Assembly (NCBI GenBank): GCA_033239525.1
Contig: BSYO01000026.1
Span: 4,402,001-4,466,000 of the forward strand
Direction of reading: 5' to 3'
Source of the DNA: Nepenthes gracilis
Lineage: Eukaryota; Streptophyta; Magnoliopsida; Caryophyllales; Nepenthaceae
Length of the DNA stretch: 64,000 nt
Under the pieces are notes generated by a model that was not told the origin of the DNA, did no database searches, and worked only from the letters and a program-made list of their open reading frames with translations. Shown piece by piece: positions 24,101-34,721 of the stretch. The position numbers were made by a program, and so were the translations under genes. Position 1 is the first letter of the stretch, and each line of letters opens with the position of its first letter.

Positions 24101-26204
24101 CATTTATACAGACATTATACAAGCGACAAGCATGATGCAACAACAAAACCGAACTCGAAACTTAACGGGCGATGTGGCTAATCGCCCCAGGACTCGACGG
24201 GCCCGCTTCCTCGTGAACGTCTTCAGCGCGACGCTTCTCCTACCGGGCTTTCTCGGATGAAGGACGCCACTGGGACGTGAGGAGCCGCTGTGGAGACGAT
24301 CTCGCGGCAAGACAAGCGGATGCCGTCCCAAAGCGAGTGTCCATCGCCGACCGCCACTCAAGGAGAATGCCGCCCAACCGCGTCCACGACTAGTCCAGCG
24401 ATCCTTTCCAAGCCAGTAAAGAGGCCCTCTAATCGCGCAACTCTCCGCCGCAGCCTGCCCGACCTCCTCCGTAAGGGGATGCGATTCGAGCTGCATCACC
24501 GCGGACGAGATGATGCCCGCCGATGATGGTCCGTTGAAGGCTTCCTTGAAAGAGCCAGCACGCACCTCGAGGGGGACCGTATCGTCAAGTTCAGCAAAGA
24601 GAAAAGGAAAAGGTATGCGACCAAGATGAGCGGCAAAGAAAGAAGTCCGAGGAAACAACCGCAGCAACCCCGTACTCTGGCCACAGAAGCGCGCGAAACC
24701 GCCTGCAAAGGCTTCTCTCGGGGCTCACCCTCCCGACCGCATGGGGAGGGCTGGCCGGAAGGCCGGCCGCCAAGGAGCGCCGCAGCCTCGCCGCGAGGAC
24801 CCCCGGCCGCCCTTCGCTAGTCTCGAACCACATCGGCCCCGCAGAGCGCCGCCGACCGCCGAGCATGCGACCGTGCGCAGACTCATCCCAAAGGGCCACT
24901 GGGGCTCCGTCTCCTCGATCGCGTGAGGAGGGTCGACCGAAGGACTGCAGCCAGGAAGAACACTCGGGGGCTCCCGCCACGAGTGCGACCGGCTTCCCTT
25001 CGTCGGCCTATTCCGAACAACGGCAGGGGGCCGTCCCGGCCTCCGAGAATACCACCAGACCCAGAGGCCCGTGACGCAGAGACGGGCTCGACAAGAATAG
25101 CCGCAACGATGCAGCCCCCGGCCTCCGACGCCGGCTCAGTGCTGAAACCGATGGCCTCTCGTGGCTATCCGAACAACAACGCCCCCGACGCCTCGGCCGA
25201 TACAGCCAGCCAGGAGGGTCCCTGGGGCAGGTGGGAGACTCGACCTCGCCGACTTCGTGAGCGGATGGCTCCGCGATCAAGTCGACGAAGGTACGGCATT
25301 TCCCTTTAGCGGCGCGCCCGGGCAGATCTCGTCTGAGCCGAACTTCCCGCACCAAGAACCGACGACTCGCCTTCTCGACCTCCTGGGAGGCGCGCTTCCT
25401 CAACCTTTTGAGGGCCGCCGCGTCCTCATCACCGCCAAGAACGCAGCAGAGAACAACCTCCTCCGCAAAGACGCGGTCCGCGGATGAGTCTCCATATCTC
25501 CAGACCTCCCGGACTGCCCGGCCCGCCGCCCGGCCAATGGGAGGTCCCTATCCGGCAATCTCAAACGTGGATAGGGAAAGGTAGTGGCCCCGTTTTTAAA
25601 GTTCTCCTCCTCCGATCAACGGCGAGATCAGCCGAGGATTGGGCGATGTCCCTCACCGCAGGCTTGTTCAGGAAGAACTCCGAGATCGGGCCCCACCCTC
25701 TCTAAGCTCATACCGAAAGGCGCCCTGAGGAAGAAGAAGCGCTCCTTCCGGCCCTTAACGGAATCGGGGATTTGTGCCACGCAAGCTGAATCCCGCCCGG
25801 GGTGAGCGATATCCAATCCTCCGACTCCGAGGCCCAAAATTACTCCCGCCGCCTCGCCGAAGTCGCACCGGTGCATGATGGCGAAGACGCACAGACACGA
25901 GTGTAGCGTAAGGCGTTAGGGTGAAGCCCGGCCATGGGAACTCCCGAGCATCGACTATTGCATGCGGCAAGCGGTTGCAATGAAATATGAAGTCCTCCTT
26001 CAGGTGGTACTCATAAACTGCTATAAACCCTCCGAGGGGCGTCGGCTCTATCTCGAGGACCAGAGCAAGGGAAATCAGCTCACGGGAATCGCATAGTCTA
26101 CCCTAAGGGAGGCAATATACGCCTCTCAAAATCGATCCGGGGTGTTGCGAACACCATGGCGCATACCATGGGACAGGAAGGAGAAGGGCCTTGTTTGCCG
26201 CCAT
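24100..26204 (-). pseudogene. Antisense gene of the 16.7-29.4 kb Tat element (putative gypsy-type transposon protein)
   Basis: This gene runs opposite to gag-pol. On the minus strand an ATG at 26204-26202 follows a TATA-like CTATTTAAAC (about 26275-26284) and a pyrimidine-rich leader. The product begins MAANKALLLPVPWYAPW. After a frame change it reads GFIAVYEYHLKEDFIFHCN near 26035-25980 and PHAIVDAREFPWPGFTLTP to about 25910. This aligns with the antisense product of the 30.7-40.7 kb element (DSFITVYKVHLKGGLRFSVP). KERFFFLRAPFG near 25770-25735 fits the later part of the same family. The family is known as an extra, often antisense ORF of Tat elements; its function is not known. Frameshifts are frequent, and the C-terminal limit near 24100 is a guess from open minus frames. 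Confidence 0.6.
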
Positions 26205-26264
26205 TTGTTTTTAAGAACTTCAAGAATGAAGGAAGAAGAAGTCAGCGGAAGGAAAGAAACGATT

Positions 26265-26290
26265 GGCGTCCGGTTTAAATAGACAACGCC
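26265..26290 (-). promoter_or_regulatory. TATA-like box of the antisense gene
   Basis: The minus strand reads CTATTTAAAC about 70-80 nt before the ATG at 26204, followed by a CT-rich leader (TTTCTTTCCTTCCGC). The spacing is like that of the antisense gene at 31990 in the other Tat element. There is no transcript evidence. Confidence 0.45.
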
Positions 26291-28474
26291 GAACAAAGAG
26301 GCGGGAAACTGAATTGCCACCGCCAGCGGAGGTTGAGGCACGTGGCAGCATCCCAGCACACCGCAGAACTCCAATCGAGTGCCATGATGGCTAGGCGACA
26401 GCAGCGTGACGCGTCCCTTCAGTGGGAGCTAGCACCCGCGTTGGCGCCGCCGTATTAAATGCGGGCTCACGATAGCAGAGCCCCCAATTGACGTGCGCAA
26501 AAAAAAAAAAAAAAAGAGAAGAGAGAAAAACAGCCAAGGAACAGGAAAATCCGACAGGAGAAACAATACGAAAGGCGAGTTCTCACTACGACAAAATATT
26601 TCTACAACGCTAACAGAAAAAGAAGTGCTCCACAAAGATCAAAGCGATTATTGGAACCAGAGGCAGCGTAAGAATTTTGGGCGCGATAATCCACCAACCG
26701 ACCACGAGATCGGATAACGCAAGTCATGAGGATCTAGGACACTGCGCGGAAGTTTGGATCCTCCAAAGCAAGGCCCAGCCTGGTATACCCGGGCGGCGTC
26801 CCGTAGGCCCGTCCCGGATCGACTCCGGTCCTTCATGAAGCCTCGACCCTAACTCGACCGCAACTCTGGCGACCTCGCCTTCATGCCGCTTCTTGTCGCC
26901 GAGCTCCTTCATGGGGCCAAATGCGGCTCGCGCCCGCATTAGCTTCCGCTCAGACGAGCGGCCCGAGCCTCGACTCGCCCCAGCGCCTCCAAGTGCAACA
27001 CGGGCCCGAGCCGCTCCACTTTTCGCGGGGACCATTGCGAACCGAGGAGGTGTCCTCGACTCCGAGAAGGGCCAGCAACCGTGGGCCTTCCAGAGAAGGC
27101 GCTTCCAAAGACGCCCGACCGAAAGAGCAGGCCGTGAGAGCCGGATTCGGACTCGTGAGAAGAATATTCTGAGTCACTGGGAAAGTCCGCCATTTGATTT
27201 CACGGCCCAGAGATCGAGCGCAAAAGGTCAAGACAACCAGAGGACGAGCAAGTATGTAAGGGGAGCCAAAAGCCTGGGAAAACGTTTAAATAAGCAAGTT
27301 TTCTCCAAGAGGCGGCAAACCGAAAATCGTAATGCATTTAAAGGTGGCAAATTAAGGCTTGCCGCGTGGAGAGTTCTCAAAACTCTGACGCTCCCGTGAT
27401 GAAATGAAGTCTCAATGGCTGGCAGGCATTAAATGCGCCAGCCGTCTCAAGGGACATGACGGGTTGGCAGAGACCCCACGGGCTCCTGGGAATGACACGT
27501 GGACCCTCAGGGCAATATGCCCGGGAAATGGAAAAACGCATTCACAAAGGCAAGACGAAAGTTGAAGACAAAATGGACTACTTCATATTAACAAATGCTT
27601 CTTACAAAGTACAAGATCTACAACCATGGAGCTACGGAAAAATAAAAGAAGGTCATGAACGAAGCCGGTATGCCCCCGCACTCGCCCTGTGTGAGCCCGC
27701 GAACGGAGGTGAAATTTGAAGTTTTGCCCGCGGCTGGGCAGGAAGCAAGGAGCAGCCGGTGGAAGTCTCCAAAGAGCCAATCCACCGCCATCCAGAAGCA
27801 CTGGCCGGGCACTCCGGGAAAGTCCATGTCAAGCCCAGCTTTTCCGGAGGGATACTTACTCGCACCCCTCTATGGTCGGGGTCGCACCTACCGGGCACGG
27901 AGACTTCTCCTCCAAAGCCGTCGAGCGGGAGAAGATACTTGAGGAAGTCAAAGAATCCCGCCTGACCCACCAAGCCACAACCAAGAAGGAGGCGCACGAC
28001 AATCCAGAATGGCCAAGCCACTCACATTTTTAGAGAAAGCAAGCCATGAGGCTTGGATTATGACTGAGTGAATACCAAAGAGCTCAGCGAGCATGCGGCC
28101 GATCCACCCAATTCCTTCTCGAGCACCCACTGGGTAGGCAAAACCAGATCCTCTCATCGTTTCCACCAAAGGTCCGCTAAGGCACAAGCTCAACCATTGG
28201 GGCAACCAGCTATTTATAGGCAAGACACGGGTGCCCTCTCACACCAAAGACAACACGGCCCAAAGAACGCCTTTAGGCGATGGCAATACCACCGGCCGAC
28301 GCAACCTGGGCGCGCGGGACCCTCGCCGGCGAGGTGACGGCGCAGCGCAGCCGAAAAGCCTCGCCTGGCCGGGAAAGGCGCGAACGGGAAGACGACAAAG
28401 TGGCGCGCACGAGGAAGGGCAGAGACCGTGGAAATGGGCTCAACGGACATGCTGTGCACGACCACCGGCCTGTG
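26291..28474. other. GC-rich spacer between antisense gene and 3' LTR
   Basis: About 2.2 kb with open frames on both strands but no family that I recognise. An 18-base A run occurs near 26497-26515. One minus frame near 26724-27035 is charged and helix-like (ELGDKKRHEGEVARVAVELG) but has no clear relative. The sequence presumably belongs to the 3' untranslated part of the element. Confidence 0.4.
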
Positions 28475-28487
28475 TAATGGGGGTTAG
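28475..28487 (+). promoter_or_regulatory. Polypurine tract of the 16.7-29.4 kb Tat element
   Basis: TAATGGGGGTTAG lies immediately before the 3' LTR. The minus-strand element has GGCATGGGGGGCTAG at the same place, which supports this being the plus-strand primer. Confidence 0.65.
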
Positions 28488-29442
28488 TGTTGGTCCCATG
28501 TTCCCGGCCCATGAGACAGTCCAGCCCATAAAGCAAACAGCCCACGAGAAAATAAGGAGCTCGCGAGAAAGCGTCGCCGGGGCCCAACGGGAATAGCGCC
28601 AAGTCACGCCACTGAAACCAACGAAACCTGCAGTAGCATTAAATGCGCCGGGAACGGGCGTGAAAGGCGGAAAGGCTAGCCAATAGAGGCATGGCTGGCA
28701 CCACGCTAACGCCATCACCGCCCCGCAAACGGCCAACCACTCCTCTCTCAAGGAAAATCGAGCGTGATCAGCTGTGCCAAGCTAGCTGGCGCATAACGGG
28801 AACGGATAAGCGTGGATCAAGTGGGTCCGTGATAACGACCGGGGCCGGCGCAACGACCTGAGCAACCAGGCGTCTTAGCGCCAAGAGTCCAAAGGGGAGG
28901 AGGCATATAAGCGCCCTCACCCTCCCAGAAAGGATTCTGCCTCGACCGGATTCCAACTCGAGAACGGTTTGCCTGCTCGCGATCTTGCGACTAAGGGTAA
29001 CCTTTGGATCTCAAGCTCTAATCCAGCTTCCATAAGGCTCCAATCCTCTCGAGCGGATGGGACCAAATCGCTCTCCTTCTTCCCATCCCATCAAGCGGGA
29101 AAGTTAGCCACTCATCGCAAGTGCATCAAGGAAGCCGTGCCTTCCATCACCCGCTCACCGCATTTCTACTCATCACCACATGTTCTTCTTACGCATCACA
29201 AGATTTTTACGCGCACCACCTTAGCGTGCGCATTTCCGTCAATGCGGGAATTTGTCGACTTGAGCGCTCTGAGTGGCCTTCGTGGGAGAAATCCCGCCTG
29301 ACCCTTCACCTCTTATTTGTTGTTTGTGTTGTGCAGTCCGTGTTCGAGAGACGGAGACCGGATCTTCTTCCAGAGCCCCCGCGCGCTTAGGAATCCGAAG
29401 GCTCCCTAATCCGTACGACAACCTTGGGCCCGGGACGCAACA
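28488..29442 (+). repeat. 3' LTR of the 16.7-29.4 kb Tat element
   Basis: 955 bp, TGTTGGTCCC...CGCAACA, followed by the AATAC target duplication. The TATA-like GCATATAAGCG is conserved at about 28903-28913. Differences from the 5' LTR are mostly one- to four-base indels in GC-rich words. Confidence 0.93.
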
Positions 29443-29447
29443 AATAC

Positions 29448-30060
29448 TTTGTTGAGTATTAAATTTATATTTTATAACTATTTAAAAATGCTTCCCATAT
29501 TAGCTAGTGATTGGTTCTAATATGATATGGATAGAACATTGATGAAAACTTTTGTCAATTGTATTTGTAATTTTGTGAACTGTATAGATTTTAGGTATTT
29601 TATTAGATTATACATTTTTTGCTCCCATAATTGAGATTTTTAGACCAGTGAGCTAGAATGAATTCATATTCGATAATTTTTTTTTGGTTGTATATTTGGA
29701 TATTTTGGTTAGATAGTTTTTCTTTCCAAAAATTAAAGATTGAGCAAGTACTTGAATGATTTTGAGGCAAGACAAGTATAGTTTGGCTAGATCTGTAATC
29801 GTGTATATTTCATATTTTAATTGTATCACTTGTGGTTTAGGTATGCAGTGTTTGAACCTTCAAAGTATGGATCCCAAATTATATTTTAATAATAATTAAT
29901 TAATTTAAGTTTTAAAAATATTAATATCAATTAAGATTTTTGAGTCAAAAAATTAATTCTTGATCAAATTACATCAAACCAAGTGACGTTTAACAAATAT
30001 TTGACCCATACATATGCTTATTTTAAATAATAAAATTACACCTAGATGACGCCTCTAGAA
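29448..30060. repeat. AT-rich old repeat right of the Tat element
   Basis: No gene is seen. This continues the 16016-16742 sequence across the insertion, judging by composition and by the AATAC junction. It leads into the GTGC-rich repeat copy at 30060. Confidence 0.4.
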
Positions 30061-30450
30061 TGTTTGTACATATTTTAAACAAATTGGTCACGATTGATGT
30101 GCATCGAGGAACGTATGTGCATATTTGATGTAGAATGTAAGCACTTAGAATGCACATAAGGAATCCTTATTTGTCGTATGGCTTATGCCTTGATACCTAA
30201 CATGTGCCTAACAGGGCCATATATGCCAAATTTTTATATAAGGACCCTTGGCCAACTTTTAGTTATGTTCATATGGTTTTGGAGAAAAGAGAGAGAAAAA
30301 TAATAGAAGAAAAGATAGGAAGAGAGGGAAACATGTTATGAGAAAAAGAAAACAAATAAAATTTAAAAGATTTTTGAGTAATTTTAAATATAATGTAAGT
30401 ACATTCAAATTCTCTTTTATTTATTGTCGATCTTTTCTACTTCTTTAAAT
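30060..30450 (+). repeat. GTGC-rich dispersed repeat, copy 2
   Basis: Words such as GATGTGCATCGAGGAACG, ATGTGCCTAACA and TTTTTATATAAGGACCC are followed by a purine run (GAGAAAAGAGAGAGAAAAAT) and an AATGTAAGTA word. The order is the same as at 44.87-45.30 kb and at 41.25-41.70 kb. Confidence 0.5.
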
Positions 30451-30719
30451 ATTTTTTTAAATATTCATAAATACTCTAATTTTTTATATGTAATATTCAT
30501 ACCTCATATGCATGTACCTTCATTCTCATTTCATATAATTTTTATGAAATTTATGCCTTCAATTTATGGACATTGTATTTAAAAATTAATTTTCTACAAT
30601 AATACTCATATATACCTTTAAATTATGTTTAAATGCTTTTATATTTCCTTGATTTTTAGATATATTTTCCTATATGTTTGTATTTGAAACAAATTGGTGA
30701 AACTATATTATTCTTGTTT
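30451..30719. other. AT-rich flank of the minus-strand Tat element
   Basis: I see nothing beyond AT-rich sequence between the GTGC-rich repeat and the LTR at 30720. Confidence 0.5.
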
Positions 30720-31588
30720 TGTTGCGTCCGAGTTCGATCGCCGTATGAAGCTGACGTGTGATGACGTCAAGTGGACCGGAACCAGCGCAACACAAGAGAA
30801 AGTAAGCTTTGGGCGAGTGGGAGTTGTGAAAGAGAGAGAAAGAACACGGAAGTTTTTACGTGGAAAACCCTCCTTTAAAATGAGGGAAAAACCACGAGGC
30901 TAGAAGCCTGAAAAGGATATTTACTATTTGATCGCTGTTGTGAACAAGATACAGAGTACAGAGAAACACTTTCTTTTCTTTCTTTGAGCTTTTTCCCTTG
31001 CCAGATAAGATCCTCCACTCGTATGCCCTAAGTGGATATTTATAAGGGTAAATGTAGCCGTTGGAAATATCCACACGGCCACGACGCCTACTGGGAGGCC
31101 GACCACCTACTCATACCGACATGGCCATGCCGTCGTCGCACGCCCGGCGTGTTTGGTAACTTAGAACCGATGCCGCTTATTGCCATGCCGTGTCGGGAAT
31201 GTCGGCCTTGAGGTGATAAGGTATGCTCGGGATTGTTAATCGACAATGCGGCAGCAGTGGCAGATTTACGCACTCTTTGGTAATCGGTGAAATGGCTTCG
31301 AGCCGGCATTTTCGATACCGGAGAAAGTCCTCGCCCTTTATCGACTTATTTTGGCGTTTGGTGAGTCAGTAATAACAATCAGCCTCACGTGTGTTCTCTG
31401 GACGCCACAAGAAAGTTCTCGGTCATCAATCGCAGTTGTTGCTCACGAGGCTTCGGCTTCTCGCGAAATGTTCTCGGGCATTTCGCGTCGCATGAGGTCT
31501 CGGACATCTGATAACTTGGGCTTCTCGAGTCAAGCACTTGTCCTTTTTTCGTACTCTTTTTAGGGTCCCCGGATAATGGAATCCAACA
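30720..31588 (-). repeat. 3' LTR of the minus-strand Tat element
   Basis: On the minus strand it begins TGTTGGATTCC and ends GGACGCAACA. A TATA box (CTTATAAATATCC) lies at about 31038-31050. Short words ACGTGGAAAACCCTCC and GAGGGAAAAACCACG (plus strand, near 30860-30897) form an imperfect hairpin. The matching words occur in the 5' LTR. Confidence 0.9.
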
Positions 31589-31604
31589 CTAGCCCCCCAT
31601 GCCA
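31589..31604 (-). promoter_or_regulatory. Polypurine tract of the minus-strand Tat element
   Basis: The minus strand reads GGCATGGGGGGCTAG directly before the LTR start TGTTGG, where plus-strand synthesis is primed. Confidence 0.65.
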
Positions 31605-31984
31605 AAGGGTTCAAAGTCCTCGACCGTTTGGCATGTCCTTTCGACACTACCGTCCTTTAAGATGGGTTTTCCTGGGGGAGTCCGTCCGTGTGCGTGCTGA
31701 TCGTCCGAGGAGTGATGACGCTTCTAAATGAGGGTTTGGTTTCGAACTTGGTCCGAGACAACTAATGTCCTCGGAATTGCGACTAACCAAAGATCTGATG
31801 CTGTGGTGTCCGAGAGTTTTCCTTTGTCCCAGAACTTGTGGCGCCACCGTTTTGGGTTCTGCAGAGCATTAAATGTGAGATTGACGTGTTTTTAGACGTC
31901 TCGGGAATGCAGAGCCATCATGTTCTAGGAACCAATGGCCGTGCGATGCATGGCTAGGGTAATGATGGCGCCTTTTAAATTTTC

Positions 31985-32000
31985 AAATCTATAAATCGGT
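31985..32000 (+). promoter_or_regulatory. TATA box of the antisense gene in the minus-strand Tat element
   Basis: CTATAAATC at 31989-31997, with TATAAAT from 31990, is followed by a CT-rich leader and then an ATG at 32103. This is about 110 nt, a normal plant layout. The box drives transcription opposite to gag-pol if it is active. Confidence 0.55.
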
Positions 32001-32102
32001 TTTCTCCTCCCACAAAATCACTTCTGCTCCTTTGTGTTTCGTCTTCCTTCTTCCTTCGACGCTTTCTTTGTTATTTCCCTGAGTTCCCATTTTCTACTTC
32101 CC

Positions 32103-34169
32103 ATGGCTCCTGGTGTGATCGATATCGCCTCATTATTGTCGCTGGAGAAGCTGGATGAGATCTAGCAGCGGTATACCATCCTTGACTCTATGGCGATGGC
32201 GGTTCCAGGGCCTACTGAGAGGGCACGCAATCCCCTAGATAGCTTCATCACTGTTTATAAGGTCCACCTAAAGGGTGGACTTCGATTTTCGGTTCCAGAG
32301 AAATTCCACGAGATCATGGCAGCGCTTGAGGTACCCTTCGCGAGGCTCCAGCCGAACGCTGTTAGGTATTTGGTCTCTCTGCGTGTTTTTCTTCGGTGCC
32401 ATGGAAAGCGTTTAAACGAAGACGGATGGTCAAGATTATGTTTAGATTCACGCATAATCTTCGATGGTTTTCATGAGCCCCCACCTGCACTTTTCTCATG
32501 TATGGGAATCTGCATTCCACCAAAAGGTGGAAAGATAAGTTTTTCTTTTCATGCGCCCTGGAGGATTGGCGCATTCCCAACTGGACGGGGGAATGTGGCC
32601 AATCATTATTGCTCCGATCCTCGAGGGAAGAGAGGGAGGCCGCCCAAGGACTCTTAGACTGGTAATGGCCAACTTGGGGAGCTTCCACGAGAATAAGCAA
32701 AACGCTTTACTATCACTCCGAAAATTTTGCTAATGCTGAATGGGTACTCTCTCCCGGTGGCCCGTTTGCCTCTTTGCCCTCCGGGAAGAAAGGGAAAAGA
32801 CTAAAGAAAAGGCCAAGCCTTTTGAGGATCAAGGGGCCGTCCCATCGCTCGAAAATAAGCCGGCCCGGCGAGAGCTCTAAGCCGGGCCGAGGGCTCTAGG
32901 CCCTCGGTGACCATTGTTGAGCCGTCCTCGTCCGATGATGACAACAACGAAGCTATTGCTCCCTTGTTCAAGAGGTCGATGACTCAATCCGCTCCTTTCA
33001 GCCCTGTCTCTTGGATCATTAGAGACATCGTGGAGATCCCTGATGTCCAGTTTCCCAATGATGTGCCAATACCTGACGTTCCTGCTAAATTTACTGGTGA
33101 GGTCTCGAATTGGACTGATGATTCGGCCGAGGACATCAATGCAGAGAACGCTCAGGCTGAGGGGGAAGTAGGTGTAGCGCCAACTCGGCCGACAGGAGGC
33201 TGAGGTGGGAGCGATTGCCGAGGCGCCCTCGAGGTGCTTGCCGAGCCTGCCGCGCCGCAGCCTGCTAATCAGCCTGTGCCAATGATGAAGAAACTGAGGG
33301 CGCCCAAGATTTGTGTGTTGCTGAGGAGGGGACGGCGGCGCCTTTTATTACTGTTGAGTCCTCGGGCGCCGCTCCTCATGCTGGCGTTCCTTTATCTGAG
33401 GCAAAGGTTGAGGTTTCTGTGGCGCCTGCCTGTGAGGCCCAAGCACCCGAGACCAGTGGGGAGGCCATTGTAAGCGGCGACTTTCTCGTCTCCCAGGTAC
33501 TTTCATTTTTCTCTGAGTGTCCTGGCCTTCTGCTTTTTCCTTCCCTGTTCTAATGGTCTTTGCCCTTTGATGCAGCTCCAAGATGTGGCTGGAAAGATTA
33601 ACGCAATAATCGGAGGGGTTGCCCAGGGATTCTCCCAAATGGAGTCCCTGAAGACTGCCAGTGAGGCGGCTCAAAGGGCAGAGACGGAGCTAGCTGAGGC
33701 TAGAAGAAAGATAGCCTCCTTGGAGGACACTGTGAAGCTTCAGCGGGCTCAGCAGTCGGTGCTCCAAGACAAGCTGTATCGTCAGGACGAGAGGCTGAGG
33801 GCGTCTATATCACCCGCGGACCTTGGGCCTTTATTGGAGAGCAAGTACTGGGATGGCGTTCATATGTGCCGTCGAATATTGCGTCTAATTAATCCGCGGT
33901 TCCCCATTGTTTTACTTGATCCTCGAAACGCCAATGCCTTAACAGCGGAGGACTTATACGGGATTACCGTGAGGCCTTTTCCCAGCCTCCTCTCAGCGTG
34001 GCCGCCTCGTGACCCTCTCTCTCCAGGGCCTTCAGGACCTTCAGACTCGGTAGGGACTTTAGGGTTTCAAGAACTCCAGCCTCGAAGAGTCTCTCCCACA
34101 GTGCACTTTTCTGAAGCCAGCCCCGCTTCCTTAAATTTTTTTTTGTATATGTATTCTTTGATGGAATAA
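32103..34169 (+). pseudogene. Antisense gene of the minus-strand Tat element (putative gypsy-type transposon protein with coiled coil)
   Basis: The gene lies between integrase and the 3' LTR, opposite to gag-pol. It starts MAPGVIDIASLLSLEKLDEI and meets an in-frame TAG at 32163-32165. It then continues in the same frame with QRYTILDSMAMAVPGPTERA. The core, DSFITVYKVHLKGGLRFSVP to PNAVRYLVSLRVF (32240-32390), resembles the family called putative gypsy-type transposon protein (Pfam PF04195, from memory). An acidic middle follows after frame changes (32907-33203). A likely intron at 33497-33575 (CAG|GTACTT...TGCAG|CTCC) joins phase 0 frames into LQDVAGKINAIIGGVAQGFS and a heptad-rich coiled coil (AAQRAETELAEARRKIASLE). 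It ends at 34169. Its role is not known. Confidence 0.72.
33497..33575 (+). other. Putative 79-bp intron in the Tat antisense gene
   Basis: The donor CCCAG|GTACTT and acceptor TTTGATGCAG|CTC flank a T-rich insert, and removing it keeps the frame (phase 0 on both sides). An intron facing opposite to gag-pol would not be removed from the genomic retrotransposon RNA, which fits its survival in the DNA. Confidence 0.6.
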
Positions 34170-34279
34170 GACTTAAACTTTTGACAGCGTCTGGTTGTGT
34201 GTCCTTTTTCCTTTTTCGTTACGCTTTCGTTAAGCTTTACCTTCTAGTGGCACTTGGATAAAACCAAGTTTCTGAATTC

Positions 34280-34671
34280 GACCTCTCAGGCCGCTCGGAC
34301 CGAACCGAGTTTTTTTTTTTTAAACTCGACCTCTTGGGCCGCTCGGACGAAACCGAGTTTATTTAAATTCGACCTCTTGGGCCGCCTGACGAAAACCGAG
34401 TTTCATTGAATCCGACCTCTTGGGCCGCTCGAACGGAACCGAGTTTCTTTACATTCGACCTCTTGGGCCGCTCGGGCAAAACCGAGTTTCATTAATATCG
34501 ACCTCTTGGGCCGCTCGGGCGAAACCGAGTTTTATTAAATTCGACCTCTTGGGCCGCTCGGACGGAACCGAGTTTCTTTACATTCGACCTCTTGGGCCGC
34601 TTGGGCGAAACCGAGTTTCATTAAATTTGACCTCTTTGGGCCGCTCGGACGGAACCGAGTTTTTTCTTTTT
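34280..34671. repeat. 43-bp tandem array, nine copies, inside the minus-strand Tat element
   Basis: GACCTCT begins units at 34280, 34328, 34371, 34414, 34457, 34500, 34543, 34586 and 34629. Spacing is 48 bp once and 43 bp for every later step. Each unit holds GGGCCGCTCGG and AACCGAGTTT, so CTCGG and CCGAG can pair as a small hairpin. The array lies between the end of the antisense gene and the end of pol. Confidence 0.9.
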
Positions 34672-34721
34672 TACTTCTTGAGTTATGTTGCGTCCGCGCG
34701 CTTCTGGGCTACTATTGGCTT

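Larger units (their letters stand above)
16748..29442 (+). mobile_element. Ty3/Gypsy Tat-type LTR retrotransposon, 12.7 kb, with target duplication AATAC
   Basis: The LTRs at 16748-17704 and 28488-29442 begin TGTTGG and end CAACA. The 5-bp AATAC lies at 16743-16747 and again at 29443-29447, which fixes the ends. The order inside is primer site, gag, protease, RT, RNase H, integrase, an antisense gene on the minus strand, then the polypurine tract. No chromodomain is seen after integrase, in keeping with Tat rather than chromovirus lineages. All the coding parts are legible, but short indels break them into many frames. The element therefore cannot make full proteins as written, unless some of the indels are sequencing errors. 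CpG sites are abundant, unlike in the AT-rich surroundings. Confidence 0.93.

Noticed and set aside
34280..34671. Regular short repeats resembling a CRISPR array
   Set aside because: The units are contiguous 43-bp tandem repeats with no unique spacers, in a plant retrotransposon.
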